Origin: an uncultured Chlorobiota bacterium
GTDB lineage: Bacteria > Bacteroidota > Bacteroidia > Bacteroidales > JAADGE01
Length of the DNA stretch: 9,977 nucleotides
Assembly (NCBI GenBank): GCA_947311265.1
Contig: CAMZKQ010000246.1
Span: 1-9,977 of the forward strand
Reading direction: 5' to 3'
How positions within the stretch are numbered: position 1 is the stretch's first letter; each line of letters begins with the position of its first letter. The position numbers were made by a program, and so were the translations under genes. This document shows positions 7,304-9,977 of this stretch, piece after piece. The notes under the pieces were generated by a model, which ran no database searches, was not told the origin of the DNA, and saw nothing but the letters and a program-made list of their open reading frames with translations.

Positions 7304-7348
7304 TGTGTAGTTTAATAAATTAAAGAATAACTTGTTTTACTATTCATT

Positions 7349-7380
7349 CAAAAAATATACCTAAGCCTACTTTTAAGAAA
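7349..7380 (-). promoter_or_regulatory. Weak candidate promoter of the OmpA-PD40 gene
   Basis: On the minus strand TTTC (7380-7377) is followed after 19 nt by TATTTTTTG (7357-7349), which is one base longer than the TAnnTTTG consensus. It lies 45 nt or more upstream of the start at 7303 and downstream of the ndk terminator. The -33 spelling and spacing match the better ndk promoter candidate. The extended -7 and AT-rich context keep confidence low. Confidence 0.3.
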
Positions 7381-7440
7381 GCATCTTATATTAAAACTTA
7401 AAATTAGTTAATTTATGATATAAAATGTATAGCAATTAAT

Positions 7441-7469
7441 GAATGGTAGGATTTTCCTTACGAATGGTA
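7441..7469. repeat. Direct repeat GAATGGTA, two copies 21 bp apart
   Basis: GAATGGTA occurs at 7441-7448 and 7462-7469, a start-to-start distance of 21 bp or two helical turns. Between and overlapping them is an imperfect palindrome (GTAGGA then TCCTTAC). It lies between the ndk terminator and the OmpA promoter candidate, so a regulator-binding site is conceivable. Chance is also plausible. Confidence 0.3.
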
Positions 7470-7478
7470 ATTTTCAAT

Positions 7479-7518
7479 AAAAAAAGCGACACCTTAAATA
7501 TATAAGAGTGTCGCTTTT
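7479..7518 (-). terminator. Intrinsic terminator of ndk
   Basis: The inverted repeat AAAAGCGACAC (7482-7492) and GTGTCGCTTTT (7508-7518) is perfect over 11 bp. It can extend inward with CTTA/TAAG past one bulged base. On the minus strand the hairpin runs straight into a seven-T tract. It starts 20 nt after the ndk stop. This is the strongest terminator in the window. Confidence 0.88.
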
Positions 7519-7537
7519 GCTATTTTGTTTATTTTTT

Positions 7538-7954
7538 TTAGAACATATCTTTAAAGCCAAAGAAAAAACCAGCTTCTATTTCTGCATTATCGTTGCTATC
7601 CGAGCCATGTACTGCATTTTCGCCAATGCTTGTTGCAAATTGCTTACGAATTGTACCTTCTGCTGCCTCTGCTGGGTTGGTTGCCCCGATGAGTTTGCGG
7701 TAATCTTCTACTGCGTTTTCTTTTTCGAGTACTGCTGCTACAATTGGTCCAGAACTCATGAATTGGGTTAGTTCGCCAAAAAATGGGCGGTCTTTATGCA
7801 CCGCATAAAAGGCTTCTGCCTCGGCTATGCTTAGGCGTAGCATTTTCATTGCCGAAATTCGGAAACCACCTTCTGTAATTTTTGCTAGAATTGCTCCTGC
7901 ATGGCCGTTGGCAACTGCCGTTGGTTTTACCATTGTAAATGTAATGTCTGACAT
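7538..7954 (-). CDS. ndk: Nucleoside diphosphate kinase
   Basis: A complete 138-residue NDK, normal length for the family. It transfers the gamma-phosphate of ATP to other (d)NDPs through a phosphohistidine, balancing cytoplasmic nucleotide pools. The active-site signature N113-A-V-H116-G-S-D-S is present with H116 as the phosphorylated His. K10 in V-K-P and R103 in T-I-R are the expected nucleotide-phosphate contacts, and N-P-A-E-A-A-E-G-T-I-R is the typical nucleotide-binding stretch. The ATG at 7954 places M-S-D-I-T-F-T-M-V-K-P at the usual distance from the N-terminus. The gene has its own promoter candidate in the 104-nt gap after hemE and its own terminator, so it appears to be monocistronic. 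Confidence 0.97.
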   Translation of the reverse strand: MSDITFTMVKPTAVANGHAGAILAKITEGGFRISAMKMLRLSIAEAEAFYAVHKDRPFFGELTQFMSSGPIVAAVLEKENAVEDYRKLIGATNPAEAAEGTIRKQFATSIGENAVHGSDSNDNAEIEAGFFFGFKDMF

Positions 7955-7966
7955 TTTCTAAGTTTT

Positions 7967-7986
7967 ATTTCCGCTTTGGCGGATAT
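7967..7986 (-). other. Small GC-rich hairpin in the ndk leader
   Basis: TCCGC (7970-7974) pairs with GCGGA (7979-7983) around a 4-nt loop, and two A-T pairs extend it past a mismatch. It stands out in an otherwise AT-only gap and begins about 15 nt upstream of the ndk start, downstream of the candidate promoter. It would therefore lie in the 5' leader of the mRNA. On the minus strand it is followed by A-rich, not T-rich, sequence, so it does not look like a terminator for hemE. A role in mRNA stability or translation is only a guess. Confidence 0.4.
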
Positions 7987-8013
7987 TTTTAATTATTAAT
8001 TTGAACTATTTTA

Positions 8014-8044
8014 CAAAAGTAAGTATTCTTATTTTAAATGGAAA
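8014..8044 (-). promoter_or_regulatory. Candidate Bacteroidota-type promoter of ndk
   Basis: On the minus strand TTTC (8044-8041, one base off the TTTG -33 element) is separated by 19 nt from TACTTTTG (8021-8014), an exact TAnnTTTG -7 element. Spacing is in the normal range for the Bacteroidota primary sigma factor. Transcription would start near 8008, giving a leader of about 50 nt that contains the small hairpin. Confidence 0.5.
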
Positions 8045-8058
8045 CTTTTATTAAAATA

Positions 8059-9087
8059 TTAGCGTTGCCAGTCTGTATTTTTCACCCAATCGACAACAAA
8101 TTTAACATTCTCGAAAGGTATCTGTGGGATTAACCCATGACCTAGGTTAAAAATCCAGTTCTTATTTTTCTTCCCGAAAGGGATATATTTTTCGAGTTCT
8201 TTTTCGATAACTGCCTGTGGGGCAAGTAGTAAGCGGGGGTCTAGGTTGCCTTGTAAACCGACTTTTTTATGCACTGCTTTTCGTGCTTTTTTTATTGGCG
8301 TTTGCCAATCGATGCTTACAAAATCGGCAAATTTTGGTTTAATCCACTCCAAACCAAAGCCAATGCCTTTGGGCATATATATAAAAGGTGTGCCGGTGGA
8401 TTTTACTGCTTTTGCAATGCGTTTAACTTGTGGCAACATTATTTCTTTGTAAAGCGACTCGGGGATTAGCCCTGCATGGGTTTCAAAGAGTTGGAAGACA
8501 TCAATACCTGCTTTTATTTGCTGCTGGGCGTAGGTGATAGATAGGTCTGTAATGGCGGTTAGGATTTTAATTGCAGTGCTTTTATTTTTGTAGAGCATAG
8601 CAATAGCTTCTGGGAAAGTATGGTTGCGGCTAATGCCTTCTACCATGTAGCAGAAGGTGGTTAGTGGGCTGCCACAAAAGCCTATCAAAGGGGTGTTGGC
8701 TGGTTTTGTACGGATAATTTCTTTGATATTTTCGTAGATATACTCTAGTTTTTTTTCATCTGGCTGTAAAGCCATTTCTGGCTTAATTTCATTTTTAAGT
8801 GGGTTTGAAAAAACAGGCCCCTTGTCTGTAAACGTTAAATCCATGCCCATGGCTTCTGGAATTACTAAAATATCCGAAAATAAAATAGCGGCATCTACGC
8901 CCAAATCATGGATTGGCAAAAGGGTTACTTGGGCGGCTAATTTAGGGTTGGCCATCATTTCTTGGAAGCTGTACTTCTCTCGTAATTTCATGTATGAGGG
9001 CAACACTCGCCCAGCTTGCCGCATGAACCAAACGGGTGGGCGGCTTGTTTTTTTCCCCTGTAATGTGTCTAAAAATATAGATTGCAT
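8059..9087 (-). CDS. hemE: Uroporphyrinogen decarboxylase
   Basis: A complete 342-residue HemE, normal length. It decarboxylates the four acetate side chains of uroporphyrinogen III to give coproporphyrinogen III in cytoplasmic heme synthesis. The N-terminal signature P-V-W-F-M-R-Q-A-G-R (18-27) holds the substrate-binding Arg residues. F-S-D72-I-L carries the key Asp. The second signature G-F-C-G-S-P-L-T-T (136-144) leads to Y147, the equivalent of the active-site Tyr. H317 in N-L-G-H-G matches the conserved C-terminal His, and G-L-Q-G-N-L-D-P is also family-typical. The region equivalent to F-D-S-W-x-G reads F-E-T-H-A-G, with Thr at the Ser position and His replacing Trp. The start lies 1 nt after the stop of the small exported-protein gene, so translation is probably coupled. 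Presence of hemE implies at least part of a heme pathway in this organism. Confidence 0.97.
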   Translation of the reverse strand: MQSIFLDTLQGKKTSRPPVWFMRQAGRVLPSYMKLREKYSFQEMMANPKLAAQVTLLPIHDLGVDAAILFSDILVIPEAMGMDLTFTDKGPVFSNPLKNEIKPEMALQPDEKKLEYIYENIKEIIRTKPANTPLIGFCGSPLTTFCYMVEGISRNHTFPEAIAMLYKNKSTAIKILTAITDLSITYAQQQIKAGIDVFQLFETHAGLIPESLYKEIMLPQVKRIAKAVKSTGTPFIYMPKGIGFGLEWIKPKFADFVSIDWQTPIKKARKAVHKKVGLQGNLDPRLLLAPQAVIEKELEKYIPFGKKNKNWIFNLGHGLIPQIPFENVKFVVDWVKNTDWQR

Positions 9088-9088
9088 T

Positions 9089-9529
9089 TTAAAATTTTAA
9101 AGTTTTAATATTGTTAATATCAATTCGGTAGCCCCTTGCACTTTGTTCGTTGGGGTTATCGCTACCAATTACAATGCCATAGAACATGAAGGCGTTTACG
9201 CTTACTTTTTTATTTTCAAATTTAGATAGCTCTAAACTAACATCAATTGCTTTTACAGGAATGGCAATACTGTCTTCAAGGAGAATTTCCCAGTCCCAAA
9301 ACATGTGCCCTGCACCTTTACCCTGCTTATTGGGTGTAAATTTCCTAAAAAAGCCTTCCATTTTAATATTGGTATTCTCATTTTGTTTTAGGCATTTGAA
9401 GGTTTTGCAGGTTTGCATTGTTTTAGTTTTTATATTTTGGCTAGTAGCCACAAGTGTTTTATTGGCTTTTGAAAAGTTGCAAAAGCTAAAAACTAAACTT
9501 AAAGATAGAATTAATAATTTAGCTTTCAT
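9089..9529 (-). CDS. Small exported protein, possible OB-like fold, unknown function
   Basis: A complete 146-residue protein. The N-terminus (M-K-A-K, then a Leu/Ser/Phe-rich hydrophobic core, then S-K-A at 20-22) looks like a signal peptide, so it is probably periplasmic. C17 sits at the end of the core, but the preceding F-S-F is a poor lipobox. Two Cys at 41 and 46 (C-K-T-F-K-C) could form a disulfide. Residues ~53-146 show alternating strands: N-I-K-M-E-G-F-F, W-D-W-E-I-L-L-E-D, I-P-V-K-A, K-K-V-S-V-N-A-F-M-F-Y and G-Y-R-I-D-I. This is a layout seen in small OB-fold proteins; I infer the fold from pattern only. It follows the peptidase gene by 21 nt and precedes hemE by 1 nt, so the three are likely one operon. 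I do not recognise a named family. Confidence 0.78.
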   Translation of the reverse strand: MKAKLLILSLSLVFSFCNFSKANKTLVATSQNIKTKTMQTCKTFKCLKQNENTNIKMEGFFRKFTPNKQGKGAGHMFWDWEILLEDSIAIPVKAIDVSLELSKFENKKVSVNAFMFYGIVIGSDNPNEQSARGYRIDINNIKTLKF

Positions 9530-9550
9530 TTTTTTAATTTATTGAATTAG

Positions 9551-9977
9551 CTAGGCTAAAAATGCAACGGATTGCATAATATTTTGCAACCAAAACATTA
9601 TTTTCAAAATATATTTCCAAGTACCTGCCGAAGTTTGCTTAACAATTTTTGAGTTGTTGAGCAAGTTAGTGTCAATCAATAGTTTTCTTTCAGGGTCAAT
9701 TTCAATTTTTGTAATTTGCCCTGTGCCTGTAAATGTATAGGTTTTAACCCGTGATTTACCGTCCCAGTTTTTAATTATTGATTTACCATTATCGAAAAAG
9801 ATGCGAATATCTACTGGCATTATGGCATCGCCATTGCGGCGAAAAGTTGCCGTTGAGATATAATTTCCGGCTTTTGCAGGAGGCATAAGGTCTATATTAT
9901 CGAAATTGCCTTTGGCAGTTTGTATTTTTTTATTACTGATTCGTGCAGCACTATAGTCGCAAGTTTTGGTACCGTAG
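9551..9977 (-). CDS. C-terminal end of a probable M1-family metallopeptidase (5' end off the right edge)
   Basis: The frame is open from the window edge to a TAG at 9553-9551, giving 142 residues of a longer protein; the Met at 9886 is internal, not the start. The zinc site is outside the window, so the call rests on the C-terminal domain. It has the strand-rich layout of Bacteroidota M1 aminopeptidases: R-R-N-G-D-A-I-M-P-V-D-I-R-I-F-F-D-N-G, then W-D-G, then I-D-P-E-R-K-L-L-I-D-T-N and N-N-S, ending in an aromatic, hydrophobic helix (W-K-Y to F-L-A) that may associate with the membrane. Such enzymes cleave N-terminal residues from peptides in the periplasm or at the membrane. The downstream exported-protein gene starts 21 nt after the stop. 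Another protein sharing this C-terminal module cannot be excluded. Confidence 0.7.
   Translation of the reverse strand, partial: YGTKTCDYSAARISNKKIQTAKGNFDNIDLMPPAKAGNYISTATFRRNGDAIMPVDIRIFFDNGKSIIKNWDGKSRVKTYTFTGTGQITKIEIDPERKLLIDTNLLNNSKIVKQTSAGTWKYILKIMFWLQNIMQSVAFLA

Noticed and set aside
7967..7986. Hairpin considered as a terminator for hemE
   Set aside because: On the minus strand it is followed by A-rich sequence instead of a T tract, and it lies downstream of the ndk promoter candidate.
9479..9481. Cys17 of the small exported protein as a lipoprotein attachment site
   Set aside because: The three preceding residues (F-S-F) do not fit a lipobox; an ordinary signal peptide cut after S-K-A is more likely.
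9186..9545. A 119-codon plus-strand ORF with hydrophobic segments
   Set aside because: It lies antisense over most of the small exported-protein gene, whose signal peptide and strand pattern are more convincing. The hydrophobicity is what the complement of an AT-rich coding frame gives.
1..9977. Search by eye for CRISPR arrays, insertion sequences, tRNA or rRNA genes, and defence or toxin-antitoxin modules
   Set aside because: No regularly spaced repeats, transposase-like ORFs, cloverleaf-like sequences or rRNA signatures were seen. The lone HKD protein has no defence partners nearby, so I do not call a defence system.

Overview
The window looks like a chromosomal segment of an AT-rich member of the Bacteroidota. 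The evidence is gene content and style: an OmpA protein built on PD40 beta-propeller blades and a carboxypeptidase-regulatory-like domain, an M1-type peptidase C-terminus ending in a short hydrophobic tail, A-rich leaders instead of clear Shine-Dalgarno sites, and TAnnTTTG-type -7 promoter elements. I cannot name a genus. No rRNA, tRNA, CRISPR, insertion sequence or phage gene is visible. Every supported gene lies on the minus strand, so transcription runs from the right edge to the left.

Right part, 9977 to 8059: the C-terminal end of a probable M1-family metallopeptidase, then a small exported protein that may have an OB-like fold, then hemE (uroporphyrinogen decarboxylase). Spacing is 21 nt and then 1 nt, which suggests one operon. 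ndk (nucleoside diphosphate kinase) follows at 7954-7538 with its own candidate promoter, a small 5'-leader hairpin and a strong intrinsic terminator.

Middle, 7303 to 4515: an outer-membrane/periplasmic OmpA-PD40 gene is split into two ORFs by an apparent one-base frameshift near 6287-6290. Both halves look otherwise intact. It ends at a terminator hairpin. Next is a secreted protein with a calcium-loop-like D-x-D-x-D-G motif, resembling the M949_RS01915 family, which has its own terminator.

Left part, 4287 to 1: a tightly spaced set of four genes with gaps of 25 nt, 26 nt and an 8-nt overlap. These are an FtsE-type ABC ATPase, a single-HKD phospholipase D-like protein with two tandem beta-rich repeats, the RNA-binding protein Tex, and an exported protein of unknown function that runs off the left edge.

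Most of this is housekeeping sequence. I found no convincing new multi-gene system. The items most worth a second look are the frameshifted OmpA gene, the HKD nuclease-like protein with duplicated C-terminal domains beside tex, and the unrecognised exported gene overlapping the end of tex.
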